From the NCBI GenBank assembly GCA_964466745.1, contig CAYXOX010000085.1, positions 1 through 12,742 on the forward strand: a DNA stretch of 12,742 nucleotides. The letters run 5' to 3'. The DNA comes from CAYXOX01 sp964466745. Lineage in GTDB: Bacteria; Pseudomonadota; Alphaproteobacteria; Rhodobacterales; Rhodobacteraceae. Of this stretch, positions 1-6,350 are shown piece by piece (the first letter of the stretch is position 1; every line of letters starts with the position of its first letter). The notes below the pieces were generated by a model, which searched no databases, was not told the origin of the DNA, and saw only the letters and a program-made list of their open reading frames with translations. The position numbers and the translations under genes were made by a program.

Positions 1-103
1 TGGTGGAGAGTGCATAGGTGAGGTAGCGCTCGCCGATGGCCCGGCGCAGCGGCTCGGCAACTTCCCTGGGGTCGATGTTGGGGGGGGCGGGCGTTTCGGA
101 CAT
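1..103 (-). CDS. parC: DNA topoisomerase IV subunit A, N-terminal fragment
   Basis: Reading the minus strand from the ATG at 103-101 gives an open frame that runs off the left edge after 34 codons. It starts MSETPAPPNI and continues to EPLRRAIGERYLTYALST. The block GERYLTYALST is the conserved opening of the GyrA/ParC breakage-reunion subunit. A short acidic/proline leader before EPLRRAIGERYLTYALST is typical of alphaproteobacterial ParC rather than GyrA. ParC with ParE decatenates daughter chromosomes; the catalytic tyrosine and the DNA-binding domain lie outside the window. An 8-G run on the plus strand (80-87) encodes part of the Pro-Pro stretch. The gene is divergent from the SH3-domain gene. 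The family call is strong despite the short length; ParC over GyrA is an inference from the leader. Confidence 0.85.
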   Translation of the reverse strand, partial: MSETPAPPNIDPREVAEPLRRAIGERYLTYALST

Positions 104-267
104 AGGTGTTGTGTAGACCTCGGCGCGATCCGGGTAAAGCCGCTCCACGGCCATGATACAGCGCCGCGCGTGCCCGATTTCTGTTAACATTCGCGGGCAT
201 GTGAGATCGGCCGGGCAGGGCGAATCGCACGTTGCCCGGTGGGGGCCGGAAAGCACGGGGGAGAATG
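104..267. other. Divergent intergenic region parC / SH3-protein gene
   Basis: This 164-nt non-coding gap must hold the start signals for parC (leftward) and the SH3-protein gene (rightward). The most AT-rich part lies around 176-196 (TTTCTGTTAACATTC), a plausible promoter area for the rightward gene. I could not pair a convincing -35 and -10 with normal spacing in either direction, so no promoter is called. Confidence 0.5.
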
Positions 268-759
268 ATGCCGCGGCTGATGATCGTGACGTTCGGGTTT
301 CTGGCGTGGGCCTTCTACGAGGCCAGCGGCGGAGATGCGTTCGACCCTGCCGGGGCGCCTGCAAGCAGCGCGGCCGTGCTGGCGGCAGCGACGCCCACGC
401 CGCGGCCCGTCCGCCCGCTCGAGGCCGAGATCGAGGCGGTGGTGCAGGCGTCGGCCCCGATCACCACGCCGCTCGCTCCGCGCCCGGCCTCGGCGCCCGA
501 GCGCGCGGTTGCCGCCATCGATGCACCCTTGCCGGCAGCCGTCCTCGAGCCGGAGCCCGATATCCGCACCGTCACGGGAACCCGCGTCAACATGCGCAAC
601 GGGCCGGGAACGGAGTACGACGTGATCGGCCAGCTCGTGCAGGGTGCGCTGGCCGAGGTTATTGCTGCCCCCGGCAACGGCTGGCTGCGCATCCGCACCC
701 TAAAGGACCAGCGCGTGGGCTGGATGGCCGAACGCCTGCTCGCCCCGTCCTCGGGCTAG
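268..759 (+). CDS. SH3-domain (bacterial SH3b) envelope protein
   Basis: The protein has 163 residues. Residues 1-20 (MPRLMIVTFGFLAWAFYEAS) form a hydrophobic signal peptide or signal anchor, so it is probably exported or held at the periplasmic face of the inner membrane. Residues about 23-98 are a low-complexity Ala/Pro linker. Residues 101-157 are a bacterial SH3 (SH3b) domain with the hallmark VNMRNGPGTEYDVIG, then GNGWLRIR and GWMAERLL. SH3b domains typically bind peptidoglycan or proteins in the cell wall; no enzymatic motif is visible. Two adjacent ATGs exist (265 and 268). I chose 268 because it leaves about 4 nt after the GGGGGAG ribosome-binding site (257-263), while 265 leaves only 1 nt. 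The SDR gene follows 44 nt downstream on the same strand. The domain call is firm; the role is unknown. Confidence 0.85.
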   Translation: MPRLMIVTFGFLAWAFYEASGGDAFDPAGAPASSAAVLAAATPTPRPVRPLEAEIEAVVQASAPITTPLAPRPASAPERAVAAIDAPLPAAVLEPEPDIRTVTGTRVNMRNGPGTEYDVIGQLVQGALAEVIAAPGNGWLRIRTLKDQRVGWMAERLLAPSSG

Positions 760-803
760 AATGGCCCGTTGCCAAAGCCGCGGTCGCGCGGCATGAGCGG
801 GGC

Positions 804-1649
804 ATGAGCGCCCGCAGCATCCTCATCACCGGCTGTTCCACCGGTATCGGGTACGATGCCGCGCATCGGCTCGCGCGGCGAGGCTGGCAGGTGTTTGCCT
901 CGTGCCGCCGCCCCGAGGACTGCGAACGCCTGCGCGCCGAGGGGCTCGCAAGCCCGGTGATCGATCATGCCGACGAATCCAGCATCGCCAGCGGGCTCGC
1001 GGAAGTACTGGAGGCCACCGGCGGACGCCTCGATGCCCTCTATCTCAACGGCGCCCACGCCACGCCCGGCGCGGTGGAAGACCTGCCGCGCGGCGCGCTG
1101 CGAGAGATCTTCGAGGCAAATGTCTTCGGCGTGCACGACCTCGCCCGCCGGGCCCTGCCTGCCATGCGCGCGCAGGGGCATGGCCGGATCGTGGTGTGTT
1201 CCTCGGTCCTCGGTTTCGTGGCAACGCCCTGGCGCGGGGCCTATGTCTCCACGAAATTCGCGCTTGAAGGGCTCGTGGACGCCCTGCGCCTCGAGCTGCG
1301 CGGAAGCGGCATCCACGCGATCCTCCTGCAGCCGGGCCCCATCGACACACCCTTCCGGCGCAACTCGATCCCGCATTTCGAGCGCTGGATCGACTGGGAG
1401 AATTCGGCCCATTCCGCCTTCTACCGCACACGCGGCCGCCCCTGGCTCTACGGTGAAGGCGCGGCCGCCCGCGGCCCGACCGCCGGCTTCCAGAAACCGC
1501 CCTCCGCGGTGAGCGACGCGTTGATCCGGGCGCTGGAGGACACGCGGCCGCGGGCCCGGTACAGGGTGACGGTGCCGACCCATGTCCTGGCCGCCGCACG
1601 ACGGGTTCTGCCCGTCGGTGCGCTCGACTGGCTGCTGTCCAGGGGTTAA
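804..1649 (+). CDS. Short-chain dehydrogenase/reductase (SDR)
   Basis: This 281-residue NAD(P)-dependent oxidoreductase has the classical SDR layout. The cofactor motif TGCSTGIG is at residues 9-16, the catalytic Ser is S134 in VCSSVLGF, and the YVSTK active-site pair is Y147/K151, 13 residues after the Ser as expected. The usual NNAG after beta-4 is replaced by LNGA (N82-G83). PGPIDTPF (177-184) matches the conserved Pro-Gly stretch after beta-6. After it comes a Trp/Tyr-rich substrate region (about 190-225) and a helical tail. The substrate cannot be read from the sequence; this subgroup is often labelled simply SDR family oxidoreductase. I took the ATG at 804 because the TGxxxGIG motif then lies at the usual distance from the N-terminus. 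The much longer open frame upstream has no family match and overlaps the SH3 gene. An ATG at 793 is out of frame. Confidence 0.9.
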   Translation: MSARSILITGCSTGIGYDAAHRLARRGWQVFASCRRPEDCERLRAEGLASPVIDHADESSIASGLAEVLEATGGRLDALYLNGAHATPGAVEDLPRGALREIFEANVFGVHDLARRALPAMRAQGHGRIVVCSSVLGFVATPWRGAYVSTKFALEGLVDALRLELRGSGIHAILLQPGPIDTPFRRNSIPHFERWIDWENSAHSAFYRTRGRPWLYGEGAAARGPTAGFQKPPSAVSDALIRALEDTRPRARYRVTVPTHVLAAARRVLPVGALDWLLSRG

Positions 1650-1706
1650 TCGCTCGCCAAAGCTGCCGCTACCGCTACATCGCGCGAGACCCGAAAAGGA
1701 GAACCC

Positions 1707-1913
1707 ATGGCTACCGATCCCCTCTTCCTGCTTGCCGCCGTGGCGGCGCTTGCCGTGCTGGTGGTCCTCGCGCTGGGGATCGGCGGCTTCGCCCGCGGCG
1801 GCGCCTTCAACCGAAAGCACGGCAACCGGATGATGCGGTACCGGCTTGCCGCGCAGGCGATCGCCGTCGTCCTGATCCTCCTGTTCGTCTATTTCCGCAG
1901 CACGGGGAACTGA
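1707..1913 (+). CDS. Twin-transmembrane HIG1-type small membrane protein
   Basis: This 68-residue protein has two predicted membrane helices: about residues 5-27 (LFLLAAVAALAVLVVLALGI) and about 46-63 (LAAQAIAVVLILLFVYF). A short basic loop, FNRKHGNRMMRYR, joins them. The loop and the start of helix two (N-x-M-M-R-x-R-x-x-A-Q) resemble the HIG1/hypoxia-induced-protein N-terminal domain, which in other organisms associates with cytochrome oxidase. A respiratory role here would be an inference only. A strong ribosome-binding site, AAAGGAG at 1695-1701, lies 5 nt before the ATG. The next gene, a cobalamin adenosyltransferase, starts 3 nt after the stop, so the two are almost certainly co-transcribed. 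This pairing looks familiar from Rhodobacterales genomes. Confidence 0.85.
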   Translation: MATDPLFLLAAVAALAVLVVLALGIGGFARGGAFNRKHGNRMMRYRLAAQAIAVVLILLFVYFRSTGN

Positions 1914-1916
1914 CCG

Positions 1917-2489
1917 ATGGTCGTACTGAACAAGATCTACACCCGCACCGGCGACGCGGGAGAAACCGCGCTGGGCAACGGCGCCCGGGTTGCCAAGCAT
2001 TCCGCCCGCGTGGCGGCCTACGGCACGGTGGACGAGACCAACGCCACCGTCGGCCTCGCGCGGCTGCACGCGGAGGGGCATCTCGACGCCGGGCTTGCGG
2101 CGATCCAGAACGATCTCTTCGATCTGGGCGCGGACCTGTGCTGCCCCGACATCGACAAGGATGCCGAGGCGGAGTACCCGCGCCTGCGCATGTCGGACGC
2201 GCAGGTGGAGCGCCTCGAGCGCGAGATCGACGAGATGAACGCCCGTCTGGAGCCACTGCGCAGCTTCATTCTGCCCGGAGGGTCGCCGCTCGCCGCTCAG
2301 CTTCACCTGTGCCGCACCGTTTGCCGCCGTGCGGAGCGGCTCACGGTGGAGCTCGCCACCGTCGAACCGGTGAACGATGCCGCGGTGCGCTACGTGAACC
2401 GGCTCTCGGACTGGTTCTTCGTGGCCGGCCGCATCGCGAACGACGAGGGCCGCTCCGATGTGCTCTGGGTCCCCGGGGCAAACCGCTAG
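1917..2489 (+). CDS. Cob(I)yrinic acid a,c-diamide adenosyltransferase, PduO type
   Basis: This 190-residue enzyme transfers the adenosyl group of ATP to cob(I)alamin or a cob(I)yrinic acid precursor, giving coenzyme B12. The N-terminal ATP-binding segment TRTGDAGETALGNG (residues 9-22) is the PduO/MMAB signature. The central helices carry RSFILPGGS (115-123) and LCRTVCRRAER (131-141), with the conserved Arg residues that hold the triphosphate. VRYVNRLSDWFF (157-168) completes the active site at the subunit interface. The length matches the family, which is a trimer of helical bundles. The ATG at 1917 follows the stop of the HIG1-type gene by 3 nt. The family is not related to the CobA/BtuR type despite the shared reaction. 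No cobalamin riboswitch is visible upstream. B12-dependent mutases typical of this lineage (methylmalonyl- and ethylmalonyl-CoA mutases) would be its clients; this is inference. Confidence 0.93.
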   Translation: MVVLNKIYTRTGDAGETALGNGARVAKHSARVAAYGTVDETNATVGLARLHAEGHLDAGLAAIQNDLFDLGADLCCPDIDKDAEAEYPRLRMSDAQVERLEREIDEMNARLEPLRSFILPGGSPLAAQLHLCRTVCRRAERLTVELATVEPVNDAAVRYVNRLSDWFFVAGRIANDEGRSDVLWVPGANR

Positions 2490-2529
2490 CGGCTGCGGGG
2501 CGTCGGTGAACCCGGTATCCCCGGGGAAA

Positions 2530-2567
2530 GGCAACCGCCGCTCGCTAGGAGGGCGCGGCGGGTTGCC
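2530..2567. terminator. Hairpin between convergent genes, possible bidirectional terminator
   Basis: GGCAACCGCCGC (2530-2541) pairs with GCGGCGGGTTGCC (2555-2567), giving 12 base pairs with one unpaired base and a 13-nt loop. It sits 40 nt after the adenosyltransferase stop and 132 nt beyond the stop of the convergent AraC-type gene, where a terminator for either direction would be expected. There is no T-run on either side, so intrinsic termination is uncertain. Confidence 0.4.
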
Positions 2568-2699
2568 GCGGCTCAAACGGCGTTCCTACGGAAACATGCG
2601 GATGCGTGAGGCGACCGGCGCTCTCCGTCACCGGCGCCCCCTTCGTGCGGTGGCCGGAACGCGAGATCTGGCGCGCGCGAAGCTGCGCGTTCCCGGCGT

Positions 2700-3536
2700 T
2701 CAGGAGACCGGGATCCAGACGGCGACCTTGCCGGTTCCGTGCGGGTCGAAATCCGCATCGTAGACTTCAAGCTCAGGCCTGGCGTCGATCTTGATCCCGG
2801 CGCCGGGAACCCAGGCCGAAAAGATGCCCTTCCAGGTCTGGCCGACGGTCGAGACATGGCCCGCATGGGGGAAACCCGCGTAGCGGCCCGCCGGTATCTC
2901 GACCCGGTCGAGCCCCGCGTCGTCGGGCAGTATCGCCGCATCGGCTCCGGCGAGGTAGCGGTACGACCCGTCCTCGGCAAAGTCGTGGCAGACGCCGTAG
3001 GTCACCTTGTCCTGCAGGCGGTCTCCCCAGCCCGAGGCGAACCTCTCCCAGAGCGCGGGGATCCGCATGCGGGTTTCTATGGTGAACCGCTCGGACAGCC
3101 CGAGAAGGCTGCGGGCGGGAGCGTCGGTGAAGCCGGGATCTGCGGGAGGGACGGGTGAGCCGTGCATGGGTATAGCCTCCTCTAGGGCAAGGGTTGTAAG
3201 GTCCTCGCCGTACCGGATCGAGGACGGCGCGCAGCCGAAGCGTGCACGGAAGGCCCGCGAAAACCCTTCGGTGCTTTCGTAGCCTGCGAGCAAGGCCGCG
3301 CCGGTCACGTTCTCCCGGCCCGAGGCCAGCGCCCGCGCCGCCTCGGTAAGGCGCCTCGCGCGGATGTAGGTCATCAGCGGCCGACCGGTGCGGAGCGCGA
3401 AGCCCCGCGTCAGGTGAAACGGGCTGACCCCCAGAAGATCGGCGAAATCCTGCAGGGATCGGGGCTCGGCGTGGAAACCGGTTTCGATCTTCCAGAGAAA
3501 GCGGGCCATGAGCGATGTCTTGTCGATCCGGGTCAT
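2700..3536 (-). CDS. AraC-family regulator with GyrI-like ligand-binding domain
   Basis: This 278-residue protein has two parts. Residues about 10-110 are an AraC-type double helix-turn-helix (SLQDFADLLGVSPFHLTRGF, then TGRPLMTYIRARRLTEAAR and GYESTEGFSRAFRARFGCAPS). Residues about 138-278 resemble a GyrI-like/Rob-type small-molecule-binding domain (EIPAGRYAGFPHAGHVSTVG, and the C-terminal EVYDADFD...KVAVWIPVS). It is likely a cytoplasmic one-component regulator; the ligand and targets are not readable. The DNA-binding half comes first, as in Rob-type proteins. The ATG at 3536-3534 has a good AAGGAAGG ribosome-binding site ending 1-2 nt upstream. The frame stays open far upstream but only as the antisense of etfB. 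It is divergent from etfB with a 171-nt gap, so control of etf or self-regulation is possible but unproven. It converges on the adenosyltransferase gene. Confidence 0.9.
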   Translation of the reverse strand: MTRIDKTSLMARFLWKIETGFHAEPRSLQDFADLLGVSPFHLTRGFALRTGRPLMTYIRARRLTEAARALASGRENVTGAALLAGYESTEGFSRAFRARFGCAPSSIRYGEDLTTLALEEAIPMHGSPVPPADPGFTDAPARSLLGLSERFTIETRMRIPALWERFASGWGDRLQDKVTYGVCHDFAEDGSYRYLAGADAAILPDDAGLDRVEIPAGRYAGFPHAGHVSTVGQTWKGIFSAWVPGAGIKIDARPELEVYDADFDPHGTGKVAVWIPVS

Positions 3537-3707
3537 GCCTTCCTTGTGAACGATTCCGGCGGCCGCCGCCTGACCGGTTTTGCGCCGTGGCCATGCCGCG
3601 CAGGGAAAACCATGCGCTCCGGAACGCTGCCGCGACATTTTTTTGCGCTGTCGTCCCGCGCCCCGGAGAGCTAAGTAGTCGCCGAAACCGATGAGGGAGA
3701 TCCGCTG
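3537..3707. other. Divergent intergenic region araC-type regulator / etfB
   Basis: This 171-nt region must carry the promoters for the regulator (leftward) and etfBA (rightward). It holds a T-run at 3638-3644 followed by TTGCGC (3643-3648), and a widely spaced inverted repeat CTCCGG (3617-3622) / CCGGAG (3663-3668). The etfB ribosome-binding site AGGGAG is at 3694-3699. I see no -10 at normal spacing from TTGCGC, so no promoter is asserted. Confidence 0.45.
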
Positions 3708-4469
3708 ATGAAGGTCCTTGTGCCTGTGAAGCGCGTGATCGACTACAATGTGAAGGTCCGCGTGAAGGCGGATGGCAGCGGTGTCGATCTCGCCAACGTG
3801 AAGATGTCGATGAACCCCTTCGACGAGATCGCCGTCGAAGAGGCCATCCGCCTCAAGGAGAAGGGCGCCGCCGAGGAGGTGGTGGCCGTGTCCATCGGCG
3901 TGAAGCAGGCCCAGGAGACGCTTCGCACGGCCCTCGCCATGGGCGCCGACCGCGCGATCCTCGTAGTGGCGGCCGAAAGCCCCGAGACGGATATCGAACC
4001 GCTTGCGGTTGCGAAGATCCTCAAGGGCATCGTCGAGCAAGAGGCGCCGGGCCTCGTTCTCATGGGCAAGCAGGCCATCGACAACGACATGAACGCCACG
4101 GGCCAGATGCTTGCCGCCCTGCTCGGCTGGAGCCAGGCAACCTTCGCCTCCGAGATCGGCATCGAGGGCGATGCCGCGCTCGTGACGCGCGAGGTGGACG
4201 GCGGGTTGCAGACGATCCGCGCCAAGCTGCCCGCGGTGGTGACGGCTGACCTGCGGCTCAACGAGCCGCGCTACGCTTCGCTGCCCAACATCATGAAGGC
4301 CAAGCGCAAGCCCATGGAAGAAAAGACGCCGGCCGACTACGGCGTGGACGTGAGCCCGAGGCTCCAGGTCGTGGGCACCGCCGAGCCGGCGGGGCGCTCG
4401 GCCGGCGTCATGGTGGCCTCGGTGGACGAGCTGGTCGCGAAACTCAAAGACGAGGCAGGGGTGCTCTGA
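3708..4469 (+). CDS. etfB: Electron transfer flavoprotein subunit beta
   Basis: This 253-residue subunit pairs with EtfA to form ETF. ETF takes electrons from acyl-CoA and related dehydrogenases and passes them to ETF-ubiquinone oxidoreductase and so to the respiratory chain. It starts MKVLVPVKRVIDYNVKVRVK with the SGVDL and MSMNPFDEIAVEEA blocks. The AMP-binding area GKQAIDNDMNATGQ is at residues 120-133. The family signature area VDGGLQTIRAKLPAVVTADL is at 163-182. LNEPRYASLPNIMKAKRKP (184-202) contains the recognition loop by which ETF docks on its dehydrogenases, with the key Leu at L192. The length and motifs match the housekeeping group I ETF rather than the FixA or bifurcating types. 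The ATG follows AGGGAG by 8 nt. The stop overlaps the etfA start by one base (TGATG), indicating translational coupling. Confidence 0.97.
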   Translation: MKVLVPVKRVIDYNVKVRVKADGSGVDLANVKMSMNPFDEIAVEEAIRLKEKGAAEEVVAVSIGVKQAQETLRTALAMGADRAILVVAAESPETDIEPLAVAKILKGIVEQEAPGLVLMGKQAIDNDMNATGQMLAALLGWSQATFASEIGIEGDAALVTREVDGGLQTIRAKLPAVVTADLRLNEPRYASLPNIMKAKRKPMEEKTPADYGVDVSPRLQVVGTAEPAGRSAGVMVASVDELVAKLKDEAGVL

Positions 4470-5395
4470 TGGCTGTTCTTCTTCTGGCCGAGGTTTCGGG
4501 CGGCGAGCTTGCCCGAGATGCGACGGCGAAAGCCGTGACGGCTGCGGCTGCGCTCGGGGAGGTGACGGTTCTGTGCGCTGCCGAGGGCTGCGGCGGGGCA
4601 GCCGATGCCGCAGCGCGGATCGAAGGGGTTGGTAAGGTTTTGTGCGCCGATGCCGCGCAGTTCGGCCACGGCCTGGCCGAGCCCGTGGCCGATCTCGTGG
4701 TCTCGCTGGCGGCAGACTACACCCACATCGTGGCCCCCGCGACGGCAAGCGCAAAGAACGTGATGCCCCGCGTGGCGGCGCTGCTCGACGTGATGATCCT
4801 TTCCGATGTCACCGCGGTGATCGATGCCGATACCTTCGAGCGGCCGGTCTACGCGGGCAACGCGATCCAGACGGTGCGCAGCTCCGACGGCGTCAAGGTT
4901 CTGACGGTGCGCACCTCCACCTTCGAGGCCGCCGGCGAGGGCGGGCCTGCCGCCGTCGAATCCATCGCTGCTCCCGCCGATCCGGGGCTTTCCGCCTGGG
5001 TGGAAGACCGCGTTGCCGAGAGCAATCGCCCCGAACTGACCTCGGCCGGCATCGTGGTGTCGGGCGGCCGCGGCGTGGGCTCGGAAGAGGACTTCGCCTT
5101 GATCGAGCGCCTGGCCGACAAGCTGGGCGCCGCCGTGGGCGCCTCGCGCGCCGCGGTGGACTCGGGCTTCGCCCCGAACGACTGGCAGGTGGGCCAGACC
5201 GGCAAGGTGGTGGCGCCCGAGCTCTACGTCGCCGTTGGCATCTCGGGTGCGATCCAGCACCTCGCCGGCATGAAGGACAGCAAGGTGATCGTCGCGATCA
5301 ACAAGGACGAGGAGGCGCCCATCTTCCAGGTGGCCGACTACGGGCTCGTCGCCGATCTCTTCACCGCGCTGCCCGAACTGACCGAAAAGCTCTAG
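4469..5395 (+). CDS. etfA: Electron transfer flavoprotein subunit alpha
   Basis: This 308-residue FAD-carrying partner of EtfB has residues 1-185 as the alpha/beta N-terminal domain (MAVLLLAEVSGGELARDATA, then HIVAPATASAKNVMPRVAAL). The C-terminal part holds the FAD site: VVSGGRGVGSEEDF (196-209), GASRAAVDSGF (224-234), QVGQTGKVVAPELYVAVGIS (240-259), GAIQHLAGMK (260-269), and SKVIVAINKDEEAPIFQVAD (271-290). The last block is the ETF-alpha signature. Length and motifs are normal for a housekeeping ETF. It overlaps the etfB stop by one base. It ends tail to tail with the DUF6473-like gene, sharing the CTAG at 5392-5395 so that each strand reads TAG there. Acyl-CoA dehydrogenases and ETF-QO must be encoded elsewhere. 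Confidence 0.97.
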   Translation: MAVLLLAEVSGGELARDATAKAVTAAAALGEVTVLCAAEGCGGAADAAARIEGVGKVLCADAAQFGHGLAEPVADLVVSLAADYTHIVAPATASAKNVMPRVAALLDVMILSDVTAVIDADTFERPVYAGNAIQTVRSSDGVKVLTVRTSTFEAAGEGGPAAVESIAAPADPGLSAWVEDRVAESNRPELTSAGIVVSGGRGVGSEEDFALIERLADKLGAAVGASRAAVDSGFAPNDWQVGQTGKVVAPELYVAVGISGAIQHLAGMKDSKVIVAINKDEEAPIFQVADYGLVADLFTALPELTEKL

Positions 5396-6177
5396 ACGCC
5401 GGAAGCTTTGCGCGCCGCCGTGGCAAGGGCCGCGGCGGCTTCCTCGTGGGCCTTCGCGCCCGGAAGTGCCGCCGCCGCCGCGGCCCGCAGATCGGGAAAG
5501 ACCATGCGGCCGGTCCCCTCGGCGCGGGCCTGGGCCGACGGCACGACCTCGACGATATCCTCACGCCGCAACCCGGCGGATGCTTCGGCGGGCCCGTCGC
5601 CGGAGCGTGCTCCGAAGCGCAGGAAGATCGTCGGGCGGCCGAGTGTGCCGGCGAGGCGTGCCAGCTTCTCGGAATAAGCCGCTCGCAGGGCTGCCTCCAC
5701 CGTTCGGGCGCGCTCCCGGTCGCATCGGCGCAGGTGGGCCATCAGGTGACCGGTGAAATGCACGTGGCAAAGCTCCACCGGGCCGAACAGGGTGCGCAGG
5801 GCCTCGGTGGGGGCCGTCATCCTGTCGTTTCGGCGCGGATGCACCGAGTAGTAGGGATTGCAGTGGTTCTCGGGCGGCGGAAGCTGCACGATCCGCAGTG
5901 CCGCGCCCCGCGCGACATCCAGAACGCCCTCGTCGCCAAGGAACACGTCGAGCCCGGCGTTCGGAACGCCGAGGTTGATGCACGGCATCCCGATGTGGTC
6001 TTCCAACAGCAGCGGATACGGCGCCTCTACGAACCGACCGTAGGTTTCCGTGCCGCCGAGCAGCGCCACATAGGGCCTCTCGAGCGAGCGGCGCGGCCCT
6101 CGGAACAGGAGCCGCGAAGCGCCATACCGGCATGGCAGATAGTCGAGCGCATCCGCGCCCGGCACGTCATAGGTCAT
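5392..6177 (-). CDS. DUF6473-like protein of unknown function
   Basis: This 261-residue protein starts MTYDVPGADALDYLPCRYGA and resembles a family I know from Rhodobacterales as DUF6473. Motif-like blocks are RLLFRGPRR (22-30), LLGGTETYGRF (39-49), INLGVPNAGLDVF (67-79), IVQLPPPENHCNPYY (96-110) and SVHPRRNDRM (111-120). The spacing of a Gly/Thr turn, a Gly-Asn turn and an Asn-containing turn faintly recalls SGNH-type folds, but I see no firm catalytic triad. There is no signal peptide or membrane helix. The C-terminus (about 230-258) is an Ala-rich helix. I chose the ATG at 6177 because DUF6473 proteins begin with this M-T-Y segment; an ATG at 6228 would add 17 residues that look like leader DNA. 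Its 3' end overlaps etfA by 4 nt. It is divergent from hbd. Function unknown. Confidence 0.82.
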   Translation of the reverse strand: MTYDVPGADALDYLPCRYGASRLLFRGPRRSLERPYVALLGGTETYGRFVEAPYPLLLEDHIGMPCINLGVPNAGLDVFLGDEGVLDVARGAALRIVQLPPPENHCNPYYSVHPRRNDRMTAPTEALRTLFGPVELCHVHFTGHLMAHLRRCDRERARTVEAALRAAYSEKLARLAGTLGRPTIFLRFGARSGDGPAEASAGLRREDIVEVVPSAQARAEGTGRMVFPDLRAAAAAALPGAKAHEEAAAALATAARKASGV

Positions 6178-6350
6178 GGGGACCCCCCGATCTCCAAATC
6201 TCACCCGGGCACAGGCTGGCGGGAGCACTGTTTCCGTTCGGCTAACGGGCCAATTTTAGGCGTCTGCGTGCAGCGTCACGCCGCGCCCTTGCGCCTGCGC
6301 GGCGCCCCTGCTTACTCTCCGCGCGGGTTTCGGGGCGAAGGGGAAGTGGA
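6178..6350. other. Divergent intergenic region DUF6473-like gene / hbd
   Basis: This 173-nt non-coding region carries start signals for both neighbours. The ribosome-binding site for hbd is AAGGGGAAG (6339-6347), close to the ATG at 6351. The lowest-GC stretch is around 6251-6260 (CAATTTTAGG). Confidence 0.5.
6253..6279 (-). promoter_or_regulatory. Weak candidate promoter for the DUF6473-like gene
   Basis: On the minus strand, GTGACG (complement of 6274-6279) is followed after 15 nt by TAAAAT (complement of 6253-6258). The -10 matches the sigma-70 consensus at 5 of 6 bases and the -35 at 4 of 6, but the spacer is shorter than the usual 16-18 nt. It lies about 75 nt upstream of the start codon. 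Tentative. Confidence 0.22.

Noticed and set aside
80..87. 8-G run as a phase-variation tract in parC
   Set aside because: ParC is essential and the run encodes part of a Pro-Pro stretch in a variable leader. It is better explained by high GC content, with some risk of a sequencing error.
153..803. Long upstream extension of the SDR reading frame (217 extra codons)
   Set aside because: It overlaps the SH3-domain gene in another frame, is Arg/Gly/Ala-rich as GC-rich shadow frames are, and places TGxxxGIG far from the N-terminus.
756..2576. 606-codon minus-strand open frame
   Set aside because: It is antisense to the SDR, HIG1-type and adenosyltransferase genes, which all carry family motifs; its translation shows none.
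2490..2699. Possible cobalamin riboswitch or small gene near the adenosyltransferase
   Set aside because: No B12-box-like element was seen, the region is downstream of the gene and not upstream, and short frames there lack a ribosome-binding site or motif. Only a hairpin is supportable.
3617..3668. CTCCGG/CCGGAG inverted repeat as an operator for the AraC-type regulator
   Set aside because: Arms of 6 nt with 40 nt between are expected by chance in this composition, and AraC proteins usually bind direct half-sites.
3537..4754. Upstream continuation of the AraC-type reading frame on the minus strand
   Set aside because: It is the antisense of etfB and part of etfA. The ATG at 3536 has a ribosome-binding site and gives a normal family length.
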